Shown: positions 32,454-44,390, counted from the first letter of the stretch. The stretch is DNA of 64,000 nt from Dichomitus squalens LYAD-421 SS1 (GCF_000275845.1 NW_006766884.1:1668357-1732356); one strand, 5' to 3'. Numbers and translations: made by a program. The notes: generated by a model not told the origin, from the sequence alone.

Positions 32454-32841
32454 AGGAGGTGCTCGACTTGTACACGGAATGAACACACTTGAATCGCACT
32501 TGGTGTTCAGAGTCGCGTGGAATGGGATTGCAATAGACGGACGCGAAGTGTTGGCGACTAGACGATATTTCTCATCCTAACAGTTGGCTGACATAGTGCG
32601 AAAACGTCAAAGAGCAAGGACGAACATCGTACCGAGAGTAGGAGAAGATGGTTTGGTAAGGACTCGGAGAAGCTTCGTCGGCTTCTCAGCCAGTGTCGTA
32701 GACAATGGCGCATAGACGCCCGTCCGGCTCCGCTAGCCATATCCGGTTACCGCAAAACGAAGCCAAACAAAGGCATGGTTCGCGTCTGCTCCGAATGCGC
32801 CCCGTTCAACGCCAACCCCTTCCTCTTCGCCGACGACAGCT
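32454..32841. other. Intergenic, promoter side of MIF2
   Basis: About 0.39 kb; holds the 3' UTR of the dimeric-barrel gene and the promoter of MIF2. Nothing else is recognised. Confidence 0.4.
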
Positions 32842-35013
32842 ATGCCCGCCTCTGCACGCAAGAGTAGCGTCGGCAACCTACGCCGCGCCCCACAGAAGTA
32901 CATTCCATACCGCGCCGACGACTTCCAGCATGGCAAGAAGACCGGCATCGCGGTCGCCTATGTCGACCACACCGACGAGTTCGAGCCGTTCGAGAAGGTC
33001 ATGAGCCAGGCCGACCAGCGCACACCCTTCCGTCCCCAGGGTGCCCGCAAGAAGCGTGGTCCCAAGACACCTGTGCCCGTCCCAGAGGAGCAGTTCGATG
33101 ATGACGACGGGAACGGGGAGATCTCAATGGAGCTGGATGATGGTGCGCCCCACCCCCGCTTTTGGCGGTTACGAGAGTATCTACGTTGCCTGACGCGTCT
33201 GAGCAGATACCCCAGTCGGTCCGGGCGCTTACTTCGTGCATACGCGTGTGAATACCATCACGTCGAGCGTACAGCGCGTTGGCTCGTCCTCCCGCCCCGT
33301 CGCGCACAACTCGGACGTCGATTTTGATGCTGTGCCTTCCCCTCGTGCCTCTCCGACGTACACCGCCAGAAGAGCCGCCCCAAACGGCCATGGCCGCACC
33401 TCCGTTCCTTCTCGTTTGTCGCAGAGCATGGTGGCTGCCGAGGACGACGATGAGTCCGATGTCGACGCGGGGGCCCCCAAATACGACTATGGCGGCTACG
33501 GGGACGACATGGAATTAGACGATTCTCCGCCCCCGCCTCCGCAAAATCCACGTACTCCGCGGTCTGGCCAATCCTCTCGTCGCACAAGCTTTGCCAATTT
33601 GGACCAAGAAGCTAGTGAGGATGAGCGGCAAGCAGTCGAGAACGATATGGACTTCGGCCGTTCGCCAAGCGAGAAGGCGCGTGGGAAACAGCGTGCAAGT
33701 GCTGTATACCAAGACCGAGACGAGGAAATGGAGCCAGAGATTGCGCAAGGTCTGGGGGATATCGAGCAGGAGCCCATGAATGACGAGCAGGAGGGATCGG
33801 TGCTAGAGCCGGAGGAAACGGTGCTAGAGCAGCCGCGTGGGAAGAAGGGGAAGAAGGTACCCAACAGCAAGCGCAAGGAGAACGAAGGCGCAGCTCGCGG
33901 ACGGCCACGGGCCAAGAGAGAAGTTCTACGTGAAGGTACATTCCCAAGTGCCCCTACATGCATCATATATGTAACAAACAACACGCATACAGTCACCCCA
34001 GACGATTCCAACGCCGAAGGTCTGCGTCGCAGCAAACGCAGGAGATACTCCCCGCTCGCGTTTTGGCGACTGGAGAAAGTCGTTTACGGTCGCCGAGAGA
34101 ATGGGCCATGCCTCGTTCCCAGCATCAAGGAAATCCACCGTATACCTGAAATCAAGGCTGAGCCACTCGGTGCACGAAGGCGGAGGGCCGGGGGTCGTAA
34201 GAAAGGCCGTAGCACCGCGACTGCGGAACCTGAGCCCCAGCAGGTGCTCGTGTATGATCCGGAGGAGGGCTGGGACGACGAGACAGATCCGCACTGCAAG
34301 GTCCTAGAGTTCGGCACGGACGGCAAGGAGGTCGAGCGACGTGGGTGGCTTTAGGTCAAGTGCCGGCACTTGTGGGTTGAAGCTGACGACTTGTCTCAGG
34401 TGTTGCGTTCACCGCCAAGATGATTACCCCGAAGGCTGCTGCGCAGGGCGCGTTCTATTTCCAGAAGATCTTTGGCGATGGTGACTACCTCGCCTCTGGC
34501 GTACTTTATATCCCTCCCAACTCTACGAAGCCGACGAAGAGCACGAAAGATAACACCTTTGTACGCGTCTTTGCGAAAGGTCATGGGTCTTGTGGAATCT
34601 GACTCATGGAATTATGCATCTATCAGGTGTTCTTCGTGATCCAGGGGGCCGTGAAGTTTTGCGTACACCAGACGAACTTCATCCTCGCTACGGGAGGAAT
34701 GTTCATGGTCCCGCGAGGCAAGTCTCGTGGATTGTCTTTGATTCGGTAACAAGCATTAACGCGCTCAACGCCTGCAGGGAACGTGTACTACATTCAGAAT
34801 ATTTGTGACCGTGAGGCGAGACTTTTCTTCGCGCAAGCAAGGAAGATGCCCGAAGACTATAGAGAAGACACCGAATCCGACTATGAGGAACGTTCACGCT
34901 CGAAATCTGTAGGAGGGCAGCGTCGCGAGGCGAGCCGTCGGGCATCGTCCGAGACTGTCAATGGTGATGCGCCTGAGCCTAGGAAGCAGCGCAGGGGCAC
35001 GTCTGCTCGCTGA
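32842..35013 (+). CDS. MIF2: Inner kinetochore protein CENP-C / Mif2
   Basis: Links centromeric CENP-A nucleosomes to the outer kinetochore. Six exons: 32842-33142, 33207-33935, 33993-34340, 34400-34560, 34627-34717, 34778-35013; 621 residues. The N-terminal block (YIPYRADDFQHGKKTGIAV, DEFEPFEKVMSQADQRTP) resembles the Mif2 N-terminal region. A long acidic disordered part follows. The CENP-C motif, which contacts CENP-A and H2A-H2B, is RRSKRRRYSPLAFWR at about residues 355-369. A C-terminal cupin dimerisation domain begins at about 460 (VAFTAKMITPKAAAQGAFYF) and includes FFVIQGAVKF and VPRGNVYYIQNI. Intron 5 (34718-34777) has the textbook GC-AG donor AG/GCAAGT, required to keep PRGN in frame. 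Confidence 0.93.
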
Positions 35014-35659
35014 TGCCATGCTCCTGCTTTCGTCCCAATCATTCGTATTCGCCATCACACTATCATTCATTCGACCATGAGGAATTGCACGATTGCACCC
35101 GAATGCGCAGTGTATGCTAGTTTAGCTCGGTAGTTCGTAGTGTTGATTCCATGTATGTACTCCACGCTTGTAGACAGTACTGAGTGTATGTACCGAGCAC
35201 ACACGCACACACAACGTATAAACAGCAATGTATATCGCGACGGTCTGCGCAGACAAAGCATTGACAACGGCGCAAGGCATGCGCAATAGTGGGTAGTCTA
35301 GTATGAGAGCATTATGCAAAACGTAGACGTAGGCGCATATGCGTATGACACAGTGCTAGTGTGCTGATGATCATCAGCGGGTAACGATGTGTGGTGAGTG
35401 CTAGAGATCAGCTATGTCAGCAACGTGGTAGGGTGTGGCATTGGCTAAGTGCTGAGCTGAAAGGGGCGATGCCGCGAGCAATATGCACGGTAAGTAATCC
35501 AACGAACGACGGGCGAGAGACTTAAAATATATAGACACAAACTAACTAAGGAGGACGCACTAATGAGGGATTCGTAGCCAAGAAGGAAAGAAGCCAATAG
35601 ATAGATACCATCCGGCGAGCGACAGCGACGATGACGAATAGCGCGAGCAAAGTAAGACC
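35014..35659. other. Intergenic between converging genes
   Basis: About 0.65 kb between the 3' ends of MIF2 and the disordered-protein gene. AT-richer than the genes; includes short CA-rich runs. No gene is recognised. Confidence 0.45.
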
Positions 35660-38600
35660 TCAGATCATCCCAGACCGTAGCTGGCCTGGCTGGCCCAACT
35701 TCGGACGAGCAGGTAGGCTCTTCCGCGGCACCGATGGGTTCGAAGGCAGGCCATAACCAGCAGGTGGAAGCCCACGAGAAGCACCGCGTGGAGGAGCAGG
35801 AAGCGGTTGGTTGGGAGGTGGAGGGGGAAGCGGTTGATTCGGCGGAGGCAAGGGAGGTTGGGGAGCAGGGCGGGGAGAGGTGTACGCGTTTGGGCCAGGA
35901 GGAAGGCCGCGAACGACGGGGGCAGCAGCAATGGGTTCAGGAGGCAAGTTATCGGACATGCCGATGTTGTCCAAGGCGGCGCTAATGTCTGTTGTCGAGA
36001 CACTTGCGAGGGACTTCCACGAGCCTCGGCGCTGCAAACTGGGCTGGCCTGGAGGGGGAAGCGGTTGCAGGTTGCCACTGCTCTGTGGCTCGCCAGGCAC
36101 CGGAGGGGGAAGACCGCGGGGAGGCTGAGGTCGGGGAGGGAGTGGGAGGGGACGCGGAGGACGAGGCAGAGCACGGAGCCCGCCATCATCTTCATCTGTG
36201 TAAATGAATTTGACATCAGCTTTATGACCTGCCCATGTATGAAGATGTTGAGGAACGCACCTCCGCTAGCTATGGCAACATCTGGGACCTGGTTACTACC
36301 ATCCTTCCGGTGCAACAGCCGGTCGGCGAAGTTGCTGGCGCGGCTGAAGCTGTTCTTGAACATCCTTGAACTACGCACTGAGCCAGTATCATTGCCAATC
36401 ATCTCGTAAGGGGGAGTCGGTGGCGTCGAGACCATAACAGAGTCTTCCGACGACGAACCCACGCTGTCGCGCGAGTCTGGCGTCTGGCGCAGGTTGCCAG
36501 AGCTCTTTGCTCTCGACAGGAGGTTGCTCAGATAGCCAGTACCCGTCTTCGGAGAGCCTTTCAGAGGCGGCACCGGAGGGGTAGAGGCCTGGCTGCGTGG
36601 TACCGGAGGGGTGGAGGTCTGGCTGCGTGGCACCGAGGAACCCGCCGCCGCACTCTTCGGCCGCGGTGGCAGTGGTATCCGGACCGTATTCGGATCTGCG
36701 CTCAAGAACAAAGGCTGCAATTGTGGTCGTGACGCCAGATGACTGTCAACCGATGGTCGTGCGGAACCGGTCTGATCCAGCGATGTACGTGACGACACTC
36801 GGTCCAATGAAGGTCGTGCGGCATCCGAGAACGACGGTCGCGAGACTTTACGCTCGATGGTCCTGTCTGCTGAAGGTCGGGCAGGGAGAGGACGGCTCTC
36901 GTACTGGGATGTCTGGGCGTATTGAGACGAGCGGTCGTACTGCGACGTCCGCGAGATGGTCGAGGCCCGTGAGACCATGCTCGTCTCCTGAGACAGGCGA
37001 CCGAAGTTGTCTCCATCATCAGGAGACTCTGGGAGATCTTGCACAGGACGCGGTCGGTCAGCGTTAGGCGTGCCTCTGCGGTCAGGTGTACTGCGACCAA
37101 CAGGCGGGGGAGGTGTCGACGTCGACGGAGGTGCCGGACGTGGTGGCAATGCCTTTGCCTTCTTCTGGGGTGTACCACGAGCGTCCGCAAGACGTTGCTC
37201 CAGTTTCTGGGCGTCAGCAAGCAAGGCAGCGAGATCGCTCATGTTGGAGGCGTTCATAGGTGTCGGAGAAGGAAGGTCCTCGTATTGCTGAATGATGCTG
37301 ACGGGACGACTCTTCCCTTCTACGACCTTCTCGTGCACCACTGCGTGGAAGCCCTTCGGGCCCTCGAGCGGTGTAAGAGCAGGCTCCTCGTATGGCGTAA
37401 GGGGAGGAGGGGGGGAAACCGCCTTTGAACGTGACTTGGAAGAACGTGAGACCTTCCTCGACACGGGTCCCGAGGATGAAGGCGACGTCGCCGAGTATAT
37501 CGAACCCAAAGAATACGACGATAAAGGAGAAGACGTAGATGAATCACTCGCAGATTGAGGCGCAGGAACCAACACGCCGCGAGTGACCGTTGGCGAAACA
37601 ACCCGCTGCGCGTCAGTGACGATGACAGCCTCCACGGGGGAAGGGGCGTGGCCTCCGGGCCTGTCATTGGTATGCTGCTTCGACACAGTCCCAGGGATCA
37701 CAACGGAAAGGGGTGGGAGGGAACTATTGCCAAGACGGACGCTGCCGTCGCCGGGACTGATGCTACCACTACCATTATCGCTCGAATGAGGGAGAAGCAC
37801 AGATGAGGGAGGCGTGCTGCTCTCCGAGTCCATTCCAAACGTCCCCCGTCGAATTTGTTGCTTGAACGCAAGGGGCGAGTCTGGCCCCTCGGGGATCGCA
37901 GGAAGTGCTCGTGAATATGGAACCGCCGGGGTCGCCGTGAGGTACGCAGAGTAAATGTCGCTCGTGGGGGAAAGCGGTTCAGCGACTGGGCTGTCGGAAG
38001 ACAGGAACTGGTTCGATTGAGACGTATTCGCAACCGACGAGACCTTCTCCTCCGCCTTCTTCTCGGGAGTCGTAGCAGACTTCGAATCCTTGGCCGCCAA
38101 TTCTGCTTGCTGATTGATGTAGTTCCGAACCGCTATGGACGACAGCGAATTCCTAAGAGAGAACCGCTGCTTGACAGGCGTCGCGATGTCGAGTACATCT
38201 TCCTGGAGAAGCAACTGGTCGAGGAGGTCCGCTACAGTGCTGCCCGTCTGTTGAGGAGCCAGCCCAAGCGTCTGTAGGGTATCGGCTGGGACGACAACGG
38301 ACCCTGCGTCTCCATTTCGAGTAGCACGATCGAGCTCGTCGATGACTGCTTGCACCGCAGGGTCAAGACCCTCGATAGGAGCGGGCTTCGCAGGAGGCAC
38401 CTCGGGAGCAGGAATCACGTTCACGAGCACGGAAGCAGGAACTGGTTCAGGTTCGGGCGCTGGCTCCGATTCTGGGGGTACTGGAGGCTCTGGTTCAGCG
38501 GGCACCGGAAGCTCTGCTTCTGGCGCAGGCGAAGGTAGGCGTGGAGGGACGTCTGCAGTGGGTTCTGATGGCGCATCACCGATGGTTGAGGACTTTTCTG

Positions 38601-39329
38601 TTTGATCTGTGGCCGGGCCAACAGTCTCGACCGCGACAGGTGCATCGGGCTCCTGAGGGGCGTCCGTGGGTGCCTCCGTAACCTCGCCATGTACCTCCGG
38701 CGCGGCATCTCCGCCAACTTGCGACACGAGCGCATCGAGGCTAGCCTGCTGGGCCTCCTCCTGAGACGCATTGTTGCTTGGAGAGTCGGCGTCGCCGTCA
38801 GAGAACATGTCACCTACGGAGTCTCCATTGTCCGAGAAGGCGAATGGCGAAGCTGGAGGACTCGGCGACGTCGCAAAGCGTTCCAACTCTTCGAGGCGGG
38901 ATCTACTTCGGGACCGAGTGGGTTTCGTGTCGGATCTCGCGTTCGTGGGCACGGGTAGATGTGGACGTGAGAGGCCGGGAACACGGTTACCATACAGCTC
39001 ACCACGTTTGACGGAATTCGGGTCCTGCTGCACGGGCGGAGCAAAGCCAAATCTCCCCTTGGGCTTCGGGACCGCACCCTGCTTCTCAAATGATGCTATC
39101 CTATCGCGGAGGGCATTGGCTCCATTCACGGCATTGGCTTTGGGGAGGGTCTGAGAGGTACCAGACTTGGCAGCGGCATCGGAATTTGCGGCTTGCTGTA
39201 GCTGGAGGGCAGCGATACGGGCTTTGAGGTCGACGGGCGGAACAGGTGCTCTGGCGGAGGTCCTGTGTTCGGCGCAGTGGCCTGAGACACGGGCACCCAC
39301 GGGTGAAGTAGTGACGGATAGACTTACAT
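35660..39329 (-). CDS. Large Ser/Pro-rich disordered protein, uncharacterised
   Basis: Predicted 1179 residues from three exons: two bases at 39329-39328, then 39262-36261 and 36195-35660. The long frame has no ATG in its first 150 codons; the only nearby in-frame start is an ATG formed by joining AT at 39329-39328 to G at 39262 over a 65-base intron, giving MTSARAPVPPVDLKARIAAL. A coiled-coil-like segment and the motif KPKGRFGFAPP / GELYGNRVPG are near the N terminus. The middle is almost wholly disordered and rich in Ser, Pro, Glu and Thr. The last 150 residues are polyproline-rich (repeated PPP, PRPP and PPNQPLP units), the type bound by SH3, WW or profilin. A scaffold role at the cytoskeleton or cortex is conceivable, but no family is recognised. 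Confidence 0.72.
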
Positions 39330-39760
39330 TGAAAGAACGGCTACTAGAAAAGCAACGACAACAACGACGAAGACCACGAGCGACCCGCGACTGCAATGGC
39401 CTGCTCGTCGAGCTGGGAGAAAGACGGAGGTGATGATGATGGAAGTGATGAACGAGCGTTGGGGCTGAGCGACGTCGGCGGCAAAACCAGACCTAGCAAC
39501 TCTGCGACATCAACAAGCGGTCACAACTGATCTCGGCCACCCTCTCCCACCCGCCCATCCGACAATCATATTGTTGAATAGCCTCGTCTTTGTCTCCCAT
39601 CATCTCGTGTTGTAGCAATGTCTCCTTTCCGCCCGGGAGACTCTTGACTGCGCACACACACCTTCCATGCCAGACAGTGCGCCGTCGACAGAATCTGTCC
39701 TACACGAATGCACATCCATGCCACCGCAGGCTTCCCACAATTTACATATATTGCAATTGA
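39330..39760. other. Spacer with promoter of the disordered-protein gene
   Basis: About 0.43 kb between the proposed start at 39329 and the 3' end of the TRF4-type gene. It should contain the 5' leader and promoter of the disordered-protein gene and the 3' UTR of its neighbour. No TATA box is evident. Confidence 0.4.
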
Positions 39761-41950
39761 TCAATCATCGCATCCGTCGCTGGCGGCCCCAGCCATAGCC
39801 TTTGATAACCAATACGATCGTTTTTCTGCCTTGCTTCCTCCGCCACGCTCCTGACTTTCCGCGTCCAACGCAGATAAATCATACTCCTCCTCTTCCTCCT
39901 CGATCCCGTCATCGCCGCTCGGCCGATGGCTTGCTGAAAACCCATCCTCCTCATCGTCCGTCGTGTACACCGTGTGCAACGTGATGCCCTCATCTGCCCG
40001 GGTGCCTGTACGCCTCCGCTTCTTCGGAGGTTGCCTCCGGCTCTCAATGTCGTACCGGCTTTCGACCTCCTCCTCAGCGCCCGACACTGAGCCGTCCGGA
40101 GTACCAGGGTCCATGTCGGTATGACCCCATGCATCCTGAACGCTCTCTGCCTCCGCCGTGCGCGACGCGCCGTCAGTTGGGCCTCTGAATGACAGCGAGG
40201 GCTGGGGAATGATTCCGAGTATCCGATGGAGGACTTGGCGCTCGTACACCTCCTGGACCACCCGTCGATGATTGATAGTCTTGGAACGCAATGATGGGTC
40301 AGCTCTGATTTTGATCAAGGCGCTGGCGCTTCGTCCCCATACCTCTTGTGTAACTCCCATTACACTCGCCAGGATGCTCATTTCCTCGGCATCGGACGTG
40401 GGACGTAGTCGAACTGTCCGCCCCTCTCTCCGTGCACTAATGATGCTGGCCTGCGCATATGCCGCTGCGGTCATGATCCCATGCGCCCCAGCTAAAGTAG
40501 TCCGGACCCGCGCGAAGTTGTATGAGCCCCGCGAGATATCATTAGCTGCGAAAGCCAGACCCTCCGTCAATTACTCATTCCGCGATCTAAACAACCTCTC
40601 AAGGGATGACTTACTGGGATCGCCTGGGTCCTCGATCGAAAGCAGTCGAGGCTCGCGGTAGTCGAACCAGCCCCTCTGCCGCTTATTGAAATACGAGCCT
40701 CCGTCGCGAAGCGAGATCCCTACTTCTTGGTAATTGAAGTAGGAACCGTAGAGCTCGAAGAATTCCATGACGAGCACGCCAAGGTTCTTTGAAGGATCGA
40801 TCTCGCCTCTCCGGATCTTCGGATGCATCTGCAAGAAGCTGATAGCCAAGCAGACGATGCTATAGCTACCGAGGCCTCCAGTAAAGACCTCGTTCATGCT
40901 CCTCTGGCTGAGAAAGTTTTTGATGATGAGAACGAGGCTCCGGAGGGCCGGTAGCTCCCGTAGGAACTGCTTCACCATCTTGCCAGTATCGACGCCGTTG
41001 CCTTGGTTGACGGAAATGTCGACGGAGAATCGACCGTGGGCCGTGACGAATTTGATGATAGGAACCTTCGCTTTCGCAATGATTGTGACCCGGTCCGTAA
41101 TCCCAGCTCGCTTCATGATGTTCGCAAGGGAATGGAGCACCGAAACCTTGTCCATTCGCATCATGGAATGCGAGTAAATGACAAGATCGATATCTCTGCA
41201 CATATGCTCAGCTGCTTTATGGACAGCGAAAAGTCCCTTCGTAACATACCCTGATGGAAGGTATAGTTTCGTTTCATAGCTTCCAAACGGTAGTACCTTG
41301 GCATCTGGGTATGATTTCGATATCGCTCTTGCGATAAGCTGGACTGAGAGCGAGCGAACTTCGTCCTCTATTGGCGTTGGAGACATGTAGTCGACAAACG
41401 CCTCCACCTCGTTGTGTAACCTAGCATAGCGTCCCACAAGTGGTTAGGTGCGAGAAAGCAAGAAGGCAATGTGCACGCACATCTCTGCAACATTCACGCA
41501 TCTATCCCAGTCCACATCCTGCGCCCAAGGTGCCCTACGCGACGCCGCAGCGATGCGCTGCTTCTTGTTCGTGTACCCGTCGTTGAAGTCGATCTCCTCC
41601 ACTTTCCTCTTTCGTCCCGCGTGCTCCTCGCGCTCCTTCTCCTTCCTTTTTCCCCTATCCCACTCCCTGAGTGGCGGCGAGCTTTCGCGAGCGGACCGCT
41701 TGTCCGCTTCTTCGGAGTCCGAGAACGAGAACGCGATAAAGTCATCATTGCCAAACGAACTCTGGATCGCGCTGGACGCTTCAGCGGCTTTGCTAGGAGG
41801 CTCAGAGGTATTCGAGGACTGTGGGTTTGACGGTCCAGCTTCGCCATTCTGTCTTTGCTTCTCTTTCCTGCGCGCGCGACGGTTGGGGGTGGGAGTGTTC
41901 TCTTCTGGTGTCGAGACCGAGCTGCGTTGAGAACGGGGTTTGTTGAACAT
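39761..41950 (-). CDS. TRF4: Non-canonical poly(A) polymerase, TRF4/CID14 type
   Basis: Nuclear nucleotidyltransferase of the TRAMP complex, which adds short oligo(A) tails to aberrant RNAs for exosome decay. Four exons: 41950-41481, 41420-41250, 41195-40615, 40545-39761; 668 residues. The 54-base intron 41249-41196 is in frame and free of stops, so uncritical translation would keep it, but its removal restores the catalytic motif GSYETKLYLPSGDIDLV (D215, D217); the third catalytic Asp is in GRFSVDIS (D273). The central domain TGGLGSYSIVCLAISFLQ and the PAP-associated segment NLGVLVMEFFELYGSYFNYQ follow. The N terminus (about 155 residues) is basic and disordered. The C-terminal region is acidic with a KKRRRTG basic patch. 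The family is firm; the TRAMP role is inferred from orthology. Confidence 0.93.
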
Positions 41951-42256
41951 ACTGGAACACCAGGCTAGTGTTATCAAGTGTCGTTCGAGATCCTATAAAG
42001 TACAACTATGAGCAAGTGTGGGGCGTGGCCGTAGATGCATTTGAGCGAGGGACCCAGAAGGAAGATGTGCATGCTTGCACGGGATGCTTTTCGTGAAGCG
42101 CCCATGACATCTTCGCCTACGGCCCGCCACCACGTCTCTTGCTGAACAACAGCTCTCGCCTGTACTTGCCCTTCCTTACGCCTTGGCCCGGGGCCCTCGA
42201 ACCTTGCATCGCAGTAATTCTGTGCATATAGGCGAATTATCTCTCTTGGCAGCTTG
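41951..42256. promoter_or_regulatory. Divergent promoter region, TRF4 type and SLM3
   Basis: 306 bases between two diverging starts; both core promoters should lie here. No TATA element is recognised. Confidence 0.45.
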
Positions 42257-43920
42257 ATGATAGGATGGACTTCGTCGGTACTCCGGTCGCTCCCTCTGCT
42301 CCGTACCCACTCCGCGGGGCTGACACCTAGGAAAGGGGACCGAGGTACGCCTAGCATACCCCTACGAACCCTCGAATCAATATAAGTGGTACAACAATGG
42401 GCCTTATAGTTGTTGTTGCTATGTCTGGAGGTGTAGACTCTTCCGTCACTGCCAAACTTCTCGCAGACCAGGTAAGACATTCCGCTCTTGATCGGGAGGT
42501 ACTTCATGGATGTGTGCGCACAATAGGACTATGATCTTTCTGCGGTCTTTATGCGAAATTGGGACACGCGTGATGAGTCGGGCACCGATAGCGGCTGTGA
42601 ATGGAAGAAAGATTGGGAAGATGTACAGAGGGTCTGTCGGATGCTGGGTCTCAAGTGTGAAATGGCGAGTCATTTATCCATATACCGAGCTCTGCTGTCT
42701 TATGCACATCTACAGGTAGACCTTTCGCGTGAATACTGGACCCGTGTCTTCGAGCCGGCATTGGATCTCTGGGAGGCAGGCTCTACACCCAACCCAGATA
42801 TCTGGTGCAACAAGTGGGTGCAAACTTTCTCTCACGTACAATTTTTCTCACCATGATCATAGAGAAGTGAAGTTTGGTGCACTCATGGACAGATTGACCA
42901 GCAAGGACTCCTGGCTTGCGACTGGTGAGAGTTGTTCTTGCATGCCGCAGCTATCGTCTATCCCTAACACTTTGACAGGACACTACGCGGACAAGAAATG
43001 GGCATTGCCTCCGCTTAGCGTATCCAACCTCTTTGCATATGGAAAGTTCCCACCCCGCCCGCAATTGCGACGTCCCTTAGATCGGTCGAAGGACCAGACC
43101 TACTATCTCGCTGCCGTGCCAGAGGCAAGCCTTGCTCGCGCCTTGTTCCCCCTTGCGCCGTACAAGAAAACGGAAGTTCGCGCAATGGCGCAGAAGTGGG
43201 GCCTGCCGACCGCTTCTAGGGAAGAGAGCATGGGTATATGCTTCGTCGGAGAGAAGCGTAAATTCGATGATTTCATTGGTACGCTATGCAGCTGTCCTCT
43301 GGCATGCTGGTCGATCCTCATGTTACCCCAGCCCAATATATCCCTCCAAAACCTGGCCCAATCATCGACCTAGAGGGAGGAAAAATTCTTGGAAGACATC
43401 CGGGCCTATATTCATACACTATCGGACAAAATGCGAGAATCAAAGGTATGCATCAGAAGATGTTTGTGGCAAAGAAAGACCCAAAGGAGAATGCGATCTA
43501 TGTCGTTCCCGGACCGTACGTTCAATTCAGTTGTTGGTCCATTTTATGGAAATTAAGTGTGCCAATTTAGCGAGCATCCGGCGCTGTATTGTGCCTCAAT
43601 TACAGTGGACAAGTGGAAGTGGATTTGGGAAGACTCGCCTCCCACTGGCATCGACGGTGAAGGGTTCCGTGGCCGCGTGCAGTACCGTCATCGGATGGTA
43701 GACATCCCCGGCACCATACAGCGGTCAGTCCATTCTTCACCCATCATCCATGACCGAACTCAACGCACCTTGAACACATAGACGAGCTGATGGAATTATA
43801 CGCATCACGTTCCAGAAGCCACAGAGCAGTGTGGCGACGGGTCAAGTCGCGGTGATGTGGAACCGCGATTGGTGCCTTGGCTGCGGTATTATCACCGCAA
43901 CCGAAGGCTCATTACATTAG
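42257..43920 (+). CDS. SLM3: Mitochondrial tRNA 2-thiouridylase (MnmA/TRMU/Slm3)
   Basis: Transfers sulfur to C2 of wobble uridine-34 in mitochondrial tRNAs for Lys, Glu and Gln. Nine exons: 42257-42344, 42410-42471, 42527-42664, 42716-42813, 42863-42924, 42979-43278, 43332-43515, 43571-43723, 43782-43920; 407 residues. The first exon encodes a basic, Ser/Leu-rich mitochondrial presequence (MIGWTSSVLRSLPLLRTH) and joins directly to the PP-loop VVVAMSGGVDSS (about 30-41). The two catalytic cysteines are in TPNPDIWCN (C127) and GICFVGE (C237). The IGQNARI and GRVQYRH segments are also family-typical. Intron 3 (42665-42715) starts with GC and is stop-free and a multiple of three. An ATG at 42397, inside intron 1, would give a protein without a presequence and is considered wrong. 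Confidence 0.94.
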
Positions 43921-44390
43921 CGCCCTGCTTAGAGCCACTTCATGCTTACTTTATGTCTCATACCTACTTAGGAACCTGCTTCGCCAACCCTGCGATGTAT
44001 CATGTACGTGCTGTCGCTCCGCAATACGCTGCAGTCGTGAATGCAACCAGTACACCGGGTCCCACAACTCAATCGTCGATCAATCTCCTACTCAATCTCA
44101 TCGGGGGGTCTTTCTGGATGTCGCGCTTCGGTTTGGGCCTGTAGGACAGGCATGTTCATGTAGTTGTTACGTACAATAGGACGGTGCTTGGGACTATGGC
44201 TGCGAGCGCCCAGCTGGCCACTGCAGGATTCGCGCCAGTCGGAATAGGCAGTTGCATTCCATCGGGCACTCGCCCCTCGTCGCCCGTCTCGTCCCCGACC
44301 GTTCCCTCTCTCTTGCTTCGTGCCATATCGCTGCTAGACTGTGACTGCACAATTCAGCTTCTGTGAGCACTAGAATTGAAGTGACGCTGC
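43921..44390. other. Intergenic, promoter side of the SAPS gene
   Basis: 0.47 kb containing the SLM3 3' UTR and the promoter of the SAPS-family gene. Nothing else is recognised. Confidence 0.4.

Noticed and set aside
41196..41249. Segment treated as coding in the TRF4-type gene
   Set aside because: It is open in frame, but it splits the catalytic motif and has good GTATGT and GTGCAG ends, so it is annotated as an intron.
42397..42471. ATG at 42397 as the start of the thiouridylase
   Set aside because: It gives MGLIVVVAMSGG without a mitochondrial presequence, while an upstream exon splices exactly into the PP-loop and supplies one.
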